A stretch of DNA of 64,000 bases from an uncultured Muribaculaceae bacterium (GCA_905233915.1 CAJOFM010000012.1:124001-188000); one strand, 5' to 3'; positions 1 through 8,115 are shown, counted from the first letter of the stretch. A program made the numbers and translations. The notes: generated by a model not told the origin, from the letters alone.

Positions 1-263
1 CCGAGCAACTTTGCGCTCTCCTGGAAATTGCCGCTGCCGCACGTCTGGGCCGTCATGCCCGACGTGCTCATGCGCAGGAACCCGAAGTTCCAGTACACCA
101 GGTTGAACATCATCGCACCCACCGCTACGGCGCCAATGAATATCTTGTCGCCCAGATGTCCGGCGATGGCGGTATCCACCAGGCCCAGCAGCGGCACGGT
201 GATGTTGGCGACAATCGCTGGCAACGCGATTTTCAGGATTTCACGATTCATGCCCTCTTTCAT
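1..263 (-). CDS. MATE family efflux transporter, N-terminal part (cut by window edge)
   Basis: Only the first ~87 codons are in the window. Read from the ATG at 263, the product begins with a short polar segment, then a hydrophobic helix with LPAIVANITVPLLGLVDTAI, the typical first transmembrane segment of MATE (multidrug and toxic compound extrusion) carriers, followed by GHLG and a second helix (IGAVAVGAMMFNLVYWNFGFL) and the MSTSGMTAQ stretch seen in DinF-like members. These proteins export organic cations or drugs across the inner membrane using a Na+ or H+ gradient. An internal ATG at 251 is an alternative start. Substrate is unknown. Family assignment is firm, subfamily is inferred. Confidence 0.85.
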   Translation of the reverse strand, partial: MKEGMNREILKIALPAIVANITVPLLGLVDTAIAGHLGDKIFIGAVAVGAMMFNLVYWNFGFLRMSTSGMTAQTCGSGNFQESAKLL

Positions 264-280
264 GCCTGCATCATATATAG

Positions 281-353
281 GGAAAACAATAAATACAACA
301 AATACAAATTATTGAAAACTAATGACTTGTACTTATTGTATTTACTGTCTTCC
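281..353 (-). terminator. Long AT-rich hairpin downstream of deoC
   Basis: Bases 281-307 and 327-353 form a 27 bp stem around a 19-base loop. Four positions are not Watson-Crick; in the minus-strand RNA all four become G-U pairs, while in the plus-strand RNA they are A-C mismatches. The structure therefore fits the 3' region of the minus-strand deoC transcript. There is no clear U tract, so it may stabilise the 3' end rather than terminate. A related hairpin lies at 30514-30584. Confidence 0.55.
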
Positions 354-385
354 TTTTAAAAACGGTTGTATTCTAATCTTTGGTG

Positions 386-1333
386 TTAGAAGGGTTTCTC
401 GTCGGTGCCGGTGAAGGACTGGAACAGTGAGTTGGCCAGGCTGGAGGCGCCGATGCGGAAGTACTGGTTGTTGAGCCACTTCTCGCCCAGGACTTCCTTG
501 ACGATGGTGTAGTACTTGATGGCGTCCTCGGTGGTGCGGATACCGCCCGATGCCTTGAAGCCCACCATGCGGCCGTGCTGCACGAAGTATTCCTTGATGC
601 ACTGGCACATGACATAGGCAGCCTCTAATGATGCTCCGGGATAGATTTTGCCCGTCGAGGTCTTGATGAAGTCGCAGCCCGAGTACATCGACAGGATGCT
701 GGCGCGGCGTATGGCCTCGGCACTCTTCAGCAGACCGGTCTCGAGGATGACCTTGAGGGGACGGTCGCCCACGACGTGCTTAATCTCGGCAATCTCGTCA
801 CACAGTTCCTCATAGGCCTCGTCCTTGAAGTAACCCACGTTCAACACGATGTCCACCTCGTCGGCGCCGTCGGCGATGGCCAGGGCGGTCTCGGCGATCT
901 TGGTCTCGATGTGGGCCTGGCTTGAGGGGAAGCAGGCGCTGCACACGGCAACGTCAACACCGCTCACCTCGAGCGTGCCGCGAACCACGGCTGCAAAGTT
1001 GCTATAGACGCAGATGGCAGCAACGTTCTTGAATTGGGGATAGTTGTTGTCAAAGTCGTTGACTTTCTGCACAAACTTGGCCACGCTGCGCTCGCTGTCC
1101 TCGGTGGCGAGGGTGGTCAGGTCAACACAGTTGAGCAGGAACTGCTGCACCTCGGGGGTGTTGTTCTCGGTGGCATGCTTGTCGATGATTTCCTGCACGG
1201 CGGCAGTTACGGCGGCATCGTCGATGGTGACGGTGCTCTGGTTGACGGCGGTCATGTACTTGTCCATGGGCTTGTGGTCATGATCGTGATGCTCACATCC
1301 GCATCCGCAATGTTCGTGTTCGTGGTTACTCAT
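386..1333 (-). CDS. deoC: Deoxyribose-phosphate aldolase with His/Cys-rich N-terminal tail
   Basis: DeoC reversibly splits 2-deoxyribose 5-phosphate into acetaldehyde and glyceraldehyde 3-phosphate, the last step of deoxynucleoside breakdown. The class I active site is complete: Asp161 in DEVD, the Schiff-base Lys224 in FIKTSTG, and Lys260 in GFKASGG. At 315 residues it is longer than E. coli DeoC (about 259). The extra length is N-terminal; residues 4-20 are almost only His, Glu, Asp, Cys and Gly, including CGCGC and HHDHDH, which looks like a metal-binding tail. The start at 1333 is the only ATG that fits. It lies 14 bp behind mazG, so the two probably form one operon for nucleotide clean-up. 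Function is certain; the role of the tail is inferred. Confidence 0.95.
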   Translation of the reverse strand: MSNHEHEHCGCGCEHHDHDHKPMDKYMTAVNQSTVTIDDAAVTAAVQEIIDKHATENNTPEVQQFLLNCVDLTTLATEDSERSVAKFVQKVNDFDNNYPQFKNVAAICVYSNFAAVVRGTLEVSGVDVAVCSACFPSSQAHIETKIAETALAIADGADEVDIVLNVGYFKDEAYEELCDEIAEIKHVVGDRPLKVILETGLLKSAEAIRRASILSMYSGCDFIKTSTGKIYPGASLEAAYVMCQCIKEYFVQHGRMVGFKASGGIRTTEDAIKYYTIVKEVLGEKWLNNQYFRIGASSLANSLFQSFTGTDEKPF

Positions 1334-1347
1334 AATTCGTTGATATT

Positions 1348-1677
1348 TTATTGGTTAGTAAGTTTTTTGTTGTCTAAATGGCGGTGGCTGTCGCGCGAGG
1401 TCTTCTTGGCAAAGTTGCGTTCCAATGCGGCATCCAGGTCGATGCCCGTTTGGTTGGCAAGGCACATCACCACCCACAGCACGTCGGCCAACTCATCGGC
1501 AAGGTCTAGGTCGTCGCCCGGCTTGCTCGACTGGTCGCCGTAGCGGCGGGCGATGACACGCGCCACCTCACCCACTTCCTCGGTAAGCACGGCCATGTTG
1601 GTCAGCTCGCTGAAGTAGCGCACTCCGTATTGCTTGATCCAAGCGTCAACACGCTCTTGAGCCTCTTGTATCGTCAT
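1348..1677 (-). CDS. MazG-like nucleotide pyrophosphohydrolase
   Basis: A 110-residue all-alpha NTP pyrophosphatase of the MazG/dCTPase-like superfamily. The Mg2+-binding pattern is present: LTEEVGEVARV (ExxE) followed by DLADELADVLW (ExxD). Such enzymes hydrolyse NTPs or dNTPs to the monophosphate and pyrophosphate and remove damaged nucleotides. An upstream ATG at 1713 is in frame, but the TATCTTTG box at 1684-1691 lies between it and the ATG at 1677, so translation should start at 1677. First gene of a likely operon with deoC. Exact substrate cannot be told from sequence. Confidence 0.88.
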   Translation of the reverse strand: MTIQEAQERVDAWIKQYGVRYFSELTNMAVLTEEVGEVARVIARRYGDQSSKPGDDLDLADELADVLWVVMCLANQTGIDLDAALERNFAKKTSRDSHRHLDNKKLTNQ

Positions 1678-1683
1678 GATGTG

Positions 1684-1691
1684 CAAAGATA
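1684..1691 (-). promoter_or_regulatory. -7 box TATCTTTG of mazG-deoC
   Basis: Matches the Bacteroidota primary sigma factor box TAnnTTTG. It ends 6 bp before the ATG at 1677, so the mRNA would have almost no leader. Confidence 0.6.
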
Positions 1692-1786
1692 GTGCAAGCC
1701 GAGCACAGAACAAAAAGAATTCATTCTTTTTTTATATCGAGGCGCCGCCTATCTTGGCTGGAAGCAACGAAGTGCAAGCCTGTTTT

Positions 1787-1901
1787 TAGTCCTCAGTCCT
1801 TAGTCCTCAGTCCTTAGTCCTTTGTTTCTAGTTGGCTTTAACTCCTAACTCCTCACTTCTAACTCCTCACTTCTAACTCCTAACTTCTCACTTCTAACTC
1901 C
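1787..1901. repeat. Heptamer arrays (tagtcct/cagtcct and taactcc/tcacttc)
   Basis: Two runs with an exact 7 bp period: five units of tagtcct or cagtcct at 1787-1821, then nine units of taactcc, taacttc or tcacttc at 1839-1901, separated by degenerate sequence. The TAG stop codon of the esterase gene (1894-1896) is formed by the first units on the minus strand. Confidence 0.85.
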
Positions 1902-2580
1902 CTAAGTCCATGAGCCACTTGATGCCCTTGGCAACACGCAGCGGCGGGTTCTTGAAGTGGTTGCCGGGGTTGAGTTCAAACTTGGCGCTCACTCCGCGGG
2001 CAGCCATCAACGCGGCCACCTGACGGGTGCGCTCGCCCACGGTCTGCAGCACGGCGTTGCGTGACGTGCTCTCCTTGTCGCCCACCGAGAGGTAAATGCC
2101 CTGCAGTTGAGCGACGGGTTCGTGCGTCTGGACATACTCCAGCCAGCTGGGGTACCACATCGACCCCGAGGCCGACAAGATGCGGGTGAACAGGTCGCAC
2201 TGGTGAGCCGTCCACACAGCGAACAACCCGGCCAACGAGTAGCCAGCCAGCATGCGCCATGCCGGGGGCGCATCCAGCAGCCGTTCGACCTGCGGCACGA
2301 CGTCGTCGGTGAGCATCGGCAGCCACTGGTCGGCTTCGCCCGCAAAGTTGTCATCTTTGGAGACGACAGTATCGACAGGCCATGGTGACAGTTCCTGGTT
2401 CCAGTGCAGCCCGCTGATGGTCACCAGGTTGAATCCGTCGCAATCCACCTGCTTGCATGCGTCCAGCAGCAACTGTCCGTTCTCGTGATAGTCAATCGAG
2501 TAAACCAACGGGGCCGGGCCGTTGACCAACTTGTAGAGGCACACGCGACGGTGTTCGAAATGCAATTCTTGTATTTCCAT
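1894..2580 (-). CDS. Alpha/beta-hydrolase, putative esterase (Fes/PF00756-like)
   Basis: 228 residues with the esterase nucleophile elbow GYSLAG (Ser115), a GDKES segment after a beta strand that may supply the acid, and a late NHF histidine near residue 210, together the usual alpha/beta-hydrolase triad. The PWPVDT...F.GEADQWL region before the elbow resembles the esterase D/ferri-enterobactin esterase family. No signal peptide, so cytoplasmic. The open frame continues upstream across the comM promoter, but the TAAATTTG box at 2586-2593 fixes the start at 2580. The stop codon sits inside a heptamer array. Divergent from comM with about 60 bp between the start codons. The natural ester substrate is unknown. 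Confidence 0.82.
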   Translation of the reverse strand: MEIQELHFEHRRVCLYKLVNGPAPLVYSIDYHENGQLLLDACKQVDCDGFNLVTISGLHWNQELSPWPVDTVVSKDDNFAGEADQWLPMLTDDVVPQVERLLDAPPAWRMLAGYSLAGLFAVWTAHQCDLFTRILSASGSMWYPSWLEYVQTHEPVAQLQGIYLSVGDKESTSRNAVLQTVGERTRQVAALMAARGVSAKFELNPGNHFKNPPLRVAKGIKWLMDLGS

Positions 2581-2585
2581 AGCCG

Positions 2586-2614
2586 CAAATTTACAAATAA
2601 ATTCATTATCTTTG
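2586..2614. promoter_or_regulatory. Divergent promoter pair, esterase and comM
   Basis: TAAATTTG on the minus strand at 2586-2593 lies 5 bp from the esterase ATG. TATCTTTG on the plus strand at 2607-2614 lies 27 bp from the comM ATG. The two boxes are 13 bp apart, so polymerases at the two starts should compete. Confidence 0.55.
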
Positions 2615-2641
2615 CCGAAACTAATCAAGAACGAACACGAT

Positions 2642-4189
2642 ATGTTAGCGAGAACGATAGCTGCCGCGGTGCATGGCATCGATGCCATCAAGGTCGAGAT
2701 TGAGGTAACGGTCGATTGGGGAGTCGGATTCATGATCATCGGTCTGCCCGACACCGCCGTCAAGGAGAGTGCCGAACGTGTGCGCTGCGCCATCCAGCAG
2801 GCGGGTTTTGACTTCCCCGGCAAGAAGGTGATGGTGAACATGTCGCCCGCCGATATCAAGAAGGAGGGCTCGGCCTATGACCTGCCGTTGGCTGTCGGCA
2901 TCCTCGCAGGGGACGAGAAAATCAACCCCGACAAACTTGGCCGCTATATGCTCATGGGCGAACTGTCGCTCGACGGCAGTCTGCGTCCCATCAAGGGTGC
3001 CCTGCCCATGGCCATCCTCGCGCGCGAGCTGCAGCTAGACGGATTCATTGTTCCGCGTGCCAATGCCCTTGAGGCGGCGGTGGTCAACAAACTCAACATC
3101 TATGGCGTGGACAATATCATCGAGGTGGTTCAGTTTCTCAACGGTGAAATCACCCTCGAGCCCACCGTGGTGGACACCCGTGCCGAGTTCGCCAAGGCGC
3201 AGGGCGTCTTCCCCTATGACTTCGCCGATGTCAAGGGGCAGGAGAACGTCAAGCGCGCCTTTGAGGTCGCCTGTGCAGGTGGACACAACATCCTCTTGGT
3301 GGGCAGCCCAGGCTCGGGCAAATCGATGATGGCCAAGCGATTACCGTCCATCTTGCCGCCCCTCACGTTGAGCGAGGCCCTTGAAACCACCAAGATCCAC
3401 AGCGTGGCAGGCAAACTGCCGCAGGGCACCACACTGATGACCGTGCGCCCCTTCCGTAGTCCGCACCACACCATTTCGCCCGTCGCCCTCGTCGGTGGCG
3501 GCAGCTACCCCATGCCCGGCGAAATTTCCCTCGCCCACAATGGCGTCCTCTTCCTGGACGAGCTGCCTGAATTTTCGAGAAACGTGCTGGAGGTGATGCG
3601 GCAGCCATTGGAGGACAGGATTATAAGTATCAGTAGGGCAAAATACTCGACCGAGTATCCCGCCTCATTTATGCTCGTGGCTAGCATGAATCCGTGCCCG
3701 TGCGGATACTATGGGCATCCCAAGAAGAAGTGCGTCTGCAACGAGTACCAGCGCACGCATTACATGAGCAAGATTTCGGGCCCGCTGCTGGATCGCATCG
3801 ACCTGCAGATCGAGGTGCAGCCCGTCGATTTCGAGCAGATGTCCAGCAAGGCCCCAGGCGAACCCAGTGCCGCTATCCGCGAGCGCGTCATCGCCGCCAG
3901 GATGCTGCAGGAACGTCGCTTCAAGGATGAACCCGGCATCCACTGCAACGCACAGATGACCCCGTCCCTGCTGCACAAATACGCTGAACCCAACGCCGCC
4001 GGCCTGGAAAAGCTTCGCGACGCCATGGAGCGCATGAACATGAGCGCCCGCGCCTATGACCGCATCCTCAAAGTCGCCCGCACCATCGCCGACCTCGAGG
4101 CCTGCGCCGACATCCTCGACCACCACATCATGGAAGCCATCGCCTACCGCAACCTCGACCGCCCCACCTATATGGGCACTAACCTATAA
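2642..4189 (+). CDS. comM: ComM/YifB family Mg-chelatase-like AAA+ ATPase
   Basis: Full-length (515 residues) member of the YifB/ComM family. ComM in naturally transformable bacteria is a hexameric helicase that promotes branch migration during integration of incoming single strands. Domains: N-terminal ChlI/Lon-S16-like fold (about 1-180), AAA+ module with Walker A GSPGSGKS at 221-228 and Walker B VLFLDE at 302-307, Zn-binding CPCG...C.C around 352-366, and the C-terminal helical domain. The ATG at 2642 follows the TATCTTTG box; the in-frame TTG at 2612 is inside it. GC-rich with a strong C-ending codon bias. Everything after about residue 306 reappears in up to three displaced copies within the next 6 kb, so this gene is the anchor of an insertion hotspot. 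Confidence 0.95.
   Translation: MLARTIAAAVHGIDAIKVEIEVTVDWGVGFMIIGLPDTAVKESAERVRCAIQQAGFDFPGKKVMVNMSPADIKKEGSAYDLPLAVGILAGDEKINPDKLGRYMLMGELSLDGSLRPIKGALPMAILARELQLDGFIVPRANALEAAVVNKLNIYGVDNIIEVVQFLNGEITLEPTVVDTRAEFAKAQGVFPYDFADVKGQENVKRAFEVACAGGHNILLVGSPGSGKSMMAKRLPSILPPLTLSEALETTKIHSVAGKLPQGTTLMTVRPFRSPHHTISPVALVGGGSYPMPGEISLAHNGVLFLDELPEFSRNVLEVMRQPLEDRIISISRAKYSTEYPASFMLVASMNPCPCGYYGHPKKKCVCNEYQRTHYMSKISGPLLDRIDLQIEVQPVDFEQMSSKAPGEPSAAIRERVIAARMLQERRFKDEPGIHCNAQMTPSLLHKYAEPNAAGLEKLRDAMERMNMSARAYDRILKVARTIADLEACADILDHHIMEAIAYRNLDRPTYMGTNL
3611..3646 (+). repeat. Near-invariant core in comM (copy 1 of 3)
   Basis: Thirty-six bases encoding [12 protein letters not shown] that are nearly identical (1-2 differences) at 5679-5714 and 9938-9973, while the next 36 bases differ at 5 to 10 positions. 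The core uses AGG, ATA and AGT codons, unlike the GC-rich codons around it. It is a candidate crossover or recognition site. Confidence 0.6.
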
Positions 4190-4199
4190 TATTCAAGTT

Positions 4200-4745
4200 A
4201 TGTCCGAAGTGAAAGAATTATATGTAATAGATTGGATGGGACCTTATAAGTCCCTTGACGATATCTGCAATAGAGAAGACACGGCTAATTGTTGTATCTA
4301 TTTGATAACAGGCCGAATTAATTATGATAGAGTTAGAAACATTAAGTATGTAGGTATTACAAAACGCCTACCAGAAGATCGCCTTTCTGATAAAGATCAC
4401 CTAAGAAAGCAGTGTGAGATTAAAGAAAAACAATACTGGGCTGGTCGTTTTTCAGTGTCATCTTACAATAATCTAGAGAACTCAAGGAATCGAGCTAGAG
4501 CCGAATTAGTTGAACATCTTATAATTAGATATCTTTCAAGTTTACCAAAACTTAAAATTGTCAATAATAAAAAAACCAAGAAATATCCGAAGAAATCTAT
4601 AGGTATCATCTCAAGATGGCAAAAAAGTTATACTGATGATGCTCGATTTAACAAACCGAGTATCCTTCGAGCACTACCTGATGTCCTTCTTTATTCTAAT
4701 AATGAATTCTGGAGTGCTCCAAAAATAAGACATTATATTGATTAA
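4200..4745 (+). CDS. GIY-YIG-like nuclease domain protein
   Basis: 181 residues, AT-rich, unlike GC-rich comM which ends 10 bp upstream. The GIY-YIG core can be followed: IYLITG at 33-38 replaces GIY, KYVGIT at 49-54 replaces YIG, then Arg61 after the motif and Glu103/Glu105 in a helix (AELVEHLII) at the place of the catalytic glutamate. GIY-YIG domains cut DNA in homing endonucleases, restriction enzymes and UvrC. The second half is basic (KKTKKYPKK) and has no known domain. Its position directly after comM and before an HNH gene suggests mobile or defence cargo. Catalytic competence is not certain because the first motif lacks its Gly. Confidence 0.62.
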   Translation: MSEVKELYVIDWMGPYKSLDDICNREDTANCCIYLITGRINYDRVRNIKYVGITKRLPEDRLSDKDHLRKQCEIKEKQYWAGRFSVSSYNNLENSRNRARAELVEHLIIRYLSSLPKLKIVNNKKTKKYPKKSIGIISRWQKSYTDDARFNKPSILRALPDVLLYSNNEFWSAPKIRHYID

Positions 4746-4806
4746 GCATTGAAAAAAGTTCAAAAATTGAATATACTCTCAGATTCTAATTTTAATAATA
4801 GTCGTT

Positions 4807-5469
4807 ATGAAATATACTGTAAATAAACGCAAAAGCCCTACGGTTGATGAAGTTTTAGAGGATATTAAACAAGTAATGGCAAAACTTGGAAAAACTACTC
4901 TAACAATTAGAGAGTATGATAAAAACGGTAGTTATCATAGTTCTACGGCATTACGGAAAATTGGGACGTGGAATGAGATACTAAGAATTCTTGATGCAAC
5001 GACAAGTGTTGTTTATTATGAAGACGTTGACCTGTTAGACAACATTAAACAAGTATGGCTGAAAAAAGGTAGCCAACCAACAAGAAGAGACATGGATAAT
5101 AAAGTATGGTCTTCAATCTCATCTGGGGCTTATTTGCGTCATTTTGGCTCATGGTATAAAGCACTTGATAAATTTGTAGAATATATCAATAACGATGATG
5201 ATGACACTGTGATTGACACTGATGTTAGTAGTATAAAAGGCGACTTCAAACACAAAACAAAAAGGGAGCCGAGTGATAGACTAAAAGTTCAAGTCTTGAT
5301 GAGAGACGGGAACAAATGTAGAATATGTGGAGTAGTTTGTGATGGAGGAATACACAAAATGCATTTTGATCATATCATACCATGGTCAAAAGGAGGTGAG
5401 ACAACTCTAGATAATTTGCAAGTGCTTTGTTCTGTTTGCAATGAAGCTTTGGGAGATGCAGACAAATAG
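4807..5469 (+). CDS. HNH endonuclease with two homing-endonuclease-associated repeats
   Basis: 220 residues. Two N-terminal repeats (about 15-62 and 75-122) each end in the pattern GTW/GSW..AL typical of the HNH-associated repeat (PF18780), used for DNA contact in phage and mobile-element nucleases. After an acidic linker (NDDDD) comes an HNH nuclease domain: zinc pair C171/C174, catalytic DH at 188-189, Asn203, second zinc pair C208/C211. All key residues are intact. AT-rich and followed at once by the leader of a displaced comM fragment. Likely a homing or defence nuclease carried by the element that targets comM; no direct evidence of its target. Confidence 0.85.
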   Translation: MKYTVNKRKSPTVDEVLEDIKQVMAKLGKTTLTIREYDKNGSYHSSTALRKIGTWNEILRILDATTSVVYYEDVDLLDNIKQVWLKKGSQPTRRDMDNKVWSSISSGAYLRHFGSWYKALDKFVEYINNDDDDTVIDTDVSSIKGDFKHKTKREPSDRLKVQVLMRDGNKCRICGVVCDGGIHKMHFDHIIPWSKGGETTLDNLQVLCSVCNEALGDADK

Positions 5470-5514
5470 GCTTTCAAATTAGAACTTAGGCAGGTTCTAA
5501 AGAGAGCAATATGA

Positions 5515-5620
5515 GAATTATAGTCTCTGTAGTTGTGAATGGCTTTATGGTACATGATTTTGTCGTTTTTGGGGCTTTGTAGCTGACCATAAGGCTGTTG
5601 CAATGGGGCAAGTTCTTCCG
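5515..5620 (+). repeat. Leader repeat preceding displaced comM fragment (copy A)
   Basis: About 105 bp that closely match 9771-9880 but not the intact comM gene. Both copies contain TTGTGAATGGCTTTATGG and run without a break into GATGAACT, where comM homology begins. The shared non-comM segment marks a recurring junction, probably the end of an inserted element or cassette. Confidence 0.7.
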
Positions 5621-6260
5621 CTTGGATGAACTACCTGAGTTCAATCGCTCCGTTTTGGAGGTGATGCGCCAACCGCTGGAGGACAGGATAATAAGTATCA
5701 GTAGGGCGAAATACAGCACCGAATATCCAGCGTCGTTCATGCTCGTTGCGAGTATGAATCCCTGCCCGTGCGGGTACTACGGGCACCCCAAGAAGAAGTG
5801 CGTCTGCAACGAGTACCAGCGCACCCACTACATGAGCAAGATTTCGGGCCCGCTGCTCGACCGCATCGACCTGCAGATCGAGGTCCAGCCTGTCGATTTC
5901 GACCAGATGTCATCCAAGGCTCCAGGCGAACCCAGCGCCGCCATCCGCCAGCGCGTCATCGCCGCCAGGATGCTGCAAGAGCGCCGATTCAAGGACGAAC
6001 CCGGCATCCATTGCAACGCCCAGATGACCCCGTCCCTGCTGCACAAATACGCCGAGCCCAACGCCGCCGGCCTGGAGAAGTTGAAAGACGCCATGGAACG
6101 CATGAACATGAGTGCCCGCGCCTACGACCGCATCCTCAAGGTCGCCCGCACCATCGCCGACCTCGAAGGCACCGCCGACGTCCTCGACCACCACATCATG
6201 GAAGCCATCGCCTACCGCAACCTCGACCGCCCAAGCTACCTGGGCAGTGCAGGTCTGTAA
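5621..6260 (+). pseudogene. Displaced 3' half of comM (copy 2)
   Basis: Encodes a second version of ComM from the DELPEF region after Walker B to the C-terminus, in frame to a stop at 6260 and with the zinc cysteines intact. The protein is almost identical to residues 306-515 of the intact copy but the DNA has many synonymous differences, so it was acquired from a relative or separated long ago rather than duplicated yesterday. An ORF can be opened at a TTG at 5598 within the leader ([14 protein letters not shown]), but it lacks the ATP-binding half. Best read as the stub of the original comM displaced by insertion. Confidence 0.85.
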
Positions 6261-6367
6261 TTATACCACCTGCAAGGGCAGATGCGATATTCATGTTGAA
6301 TGACAATCAATTAACGTGCTTTCAGTTGTCAAAAAAAATTTGACAACTGAAATGATGGCTAGATTAT

Positions 6368-6778
6368 TCAGTAAAGTAAACCATTCCTCATGAATTCTTG
6401 TTTGGAAGAAAGACTAAGGTACAACCAATAAAAGAAATTACAACCTCCAGCCATGCTTTTCTCGACTTGTGTTTTCGCGTTTTTATCAATAAAATGTTGA
6501 TTAATCTCACGAATGCCATCCAATCCACGATCATACACAGATTCCCTTATATGAATTGGCCTGTGGCAGATTAAAGCAAGTGCAAAATCTAATAACGAAA
6601 GTATTTCGGAAGACTTATTAGAGAACTTTACAAATTCCACAACGTCTTTAGCATGCTCATCTCCGCATTTTGAAATTGCATCTAAAAAAGCGTCGGCAGT
6701 CACTTTTTGCAGATCCAAATTGTGTTCAACAAGGAAACGTATTACATCGTTATTGCTATTAAACCTGATATTTGTCAT
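6368..6778 (-). CDS. Hypothetical protein, third gene of the toxin-antitoxin operon
   Basis: 136 residues, largely helical and soluble, with no signal peptide or familiar motif. It starts 3 bp after the antitoxin stop codon, so it is cotranscribed and probably translated with it. AT-rich like the rest of the cargo. It could be an accessory chaperone-like subunit, a second immunity protein or an unrelated passenger. I do not recognise the family. Confidence 0.65.
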   Translation of the reverse strand: MTNIRFNSNNDVIRFLVEHNLDLQKVTADAFLDAISKCGDEHAKDVVEFVKFSNKSSEILSLLDFALALICHRPIHIRESVYDRGLDGIREINQHFIDKNAKTQVEKSMAGGCNFFYWLYLSLSSKQEFMRNGLLY

Positions 6779-6781
6779 TTC

Positions 6782-7762
6782 TCATATAGTTATAAAATGG
6801 CTTTCAGTGAAACGGATCATTTGACCACTGTCAACATACGTTTGCCAAGCTTCTTCGTTATGGCTAATCTCAGAAATCTTTGTTGAGTTTTCTGATTTAA
6901 AACGCTGATAAATGGTCTCCAAAATATTGAGTTCGTCTTCGGTGAATTCAGCAAGGTCGGGAGAAAGGGTAGATGTAAGTTTCGTACCTTCAGCACCAGA
7001 ATCAAAATGGATAATCTCTGGCTGAATCTCGTCATAGAAACTATATATCCGGTCCCAACGCATTGGTACAGGCCCATGCTGAATGGCTTTATAGGACAAA
7101 CCACTCAACCCCTTCCCCGTGGTTTTATAACTATAAAAATCCGTATAGAACAATAGTTTATTCATCATGGTATAAAATGCACCATCGAACTTTTCGATAA
7201 AGAACAAAATGATGTTCTTTAGTTTACTGATGGATTGCGTAGCATATCCATTAAAGATATCCCTGCGTATGCCATTGAAAATATAGTTCTTGATCAATAG
7301 TTCGTTTTTGTCTGCTTTAATCGCTCTAACCTTTTCGAGAATCTTTGCATAATCTTGTTCATCGAACTGGTTTTTCGCATTGATGACAAAATTCTCAAAA
7401 ATTAGTGGATTTTGGATTGACATTAATATCTTTCCGTTTGTTTCGCTCGGCATGTCACCATTCTCATAAAGCCGATATTGATTATCGCCAAATCCCAAAA
7501 TCTGAGACATCTTGGTAGCGGATAGGCCATAACGTTGACGAACATGCTTGATCTCGTCAGGAAATGGGATGCCATACTTTGAGCGGTATTGATTATAAAC
7601 TTGGCCGATATTTACTTCATCCAATGCTGTTGTGGTGAAACGCTCTTTGGTTTCATCACACTCATAGAACTGATGCACATATTGAAACTTTTCTTTGCGA
7701 AAAGTCAGTTCGGCCGATTCTTGGCGGAGTGTAGCGTGACCTCCTGTAAATGGACTTTGCAT
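6782..7762 (-). CDS. Antitoxin: degenerate MqsA-like N-terminus, HTH, Panacea (SocA-like) domain
   Basis: 326 residues with three parts. Residues 1-45 align with the MqsA/YgiT zinc ribbon (MQSPFTGGHA for the usual M.CP.CG.A), but three of the four zinc cysteines are replaced (Ser3, Thr6, Thr38); only Cys35 remains. Residues 70-120 form an XRE-type helix-turn-helix (VRQRYGLSATKMSQILGFG). Residues about 165-290 match the Panacea/DUF4065 domain (YTDFYSYKTTGKGLSGLSYKAIQHGPVP), known from SocA and from antitoxins that neutralise diverse toxins. It follows the toxin by 8 bp, the reverse-order layout also seen for mqsRA. It probably neutralises the toxin and represses the operon through the HTH. Confidence 0.82.
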   Translation of the reverse strand: MQSPFTGGHATLRQESAELTFRKEKFQYVHQFYECDETKERFTTTALDEVNIGQVYNQYRSKYGIPFPDEIKHVRQRYGLSATKMSQILGFGDNQYRLYENGDMPSETNGKILMSIQNPLIFENFVINAKNQFDEQDYAKILEKVRAIKADKNELLIKNYIFNGIRRDIFNGYATQSISKLKNIILFFIEKFDGAFYTMMNKLLFYTDFYSYKTTGKGLSGLSYKAIQHGPVPMRWDRIYSFYDEIQPEIIHFDSGAEGTKLTSTLSPDLAEFTEDELNILETIYQRFKSENSTKISEISHNEEAWQTYVDSGQMIRFTESHFITI

Positions 7763-7770
7763 ATCGTTGT

Positions 7771-8115
7771 TTATTTAAATGGATAATTCATAGGGTGTTC
7801 TGCAATGTGAAAAGAGATGCAAATGGCACTTAAACCTTTGCCTAGGGTAATCTTAATATAGACTTCTTGCCCTTTTACATCTTTTCCGAAGACCCACATT
7901 TCCCCACATTTGTTAAGCGTATCAATTATAGGCCCTTCGGAATAATCTTTGACCTCAAGATTGACAATGACCGATTCACGATACTTTGGAGTGATTTCTA
8001 ATTCAGCCAATGTTTGCAGGTTCTTGCCTCTATCGTCTCTGAATATGATTCCAAAGACCTTTATTTTCTCCTTGAGTTGATTCAAGAATTGTTGGACTTC
8101 GTCTTTCGTTACCAT
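7771..8115 (-). CDS. Putative type II toxin, MqsR-like mRNA interferase
   Basis: 114 residues, first gene of the operon. The C-terminal half (MWVFGKDVKGQEVYIKITLG) resembles the GQVYLKIT strand of MqsR, a RelE-fold ribosome-independent mRNA interferase, and the preceding VKDYSEGP fits the MqsR DFYKSM region loosely. An antitoxin with an MqsA-like N-terminus follows, which supports the call independently. Catalytic residues cannot be confirmed by eye. An alternative is another RelE-fold toxin of the kind paired with Panacea antitoxins. Located within the AT-rich cargo between two comM fragments. Confidence 0.68.
   Translation of the reverse strand: MVTKDEVQQFLNQLKEKIKVFGIIFRDDRGKNLQTLAELEITPKYRESVIVNLEVKDYSEGPIIDTLNKCGEMWVFGKDVKGQEVYIKITLGKGLSAICISFHIAEHPMNYPFK

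Noticed and set aside
2612..2641. Upstream TTG start for comM
   Set aside because: It lies within the TATCTTTG promoter box; the ATG at 2642 matches the family's N-terminus.
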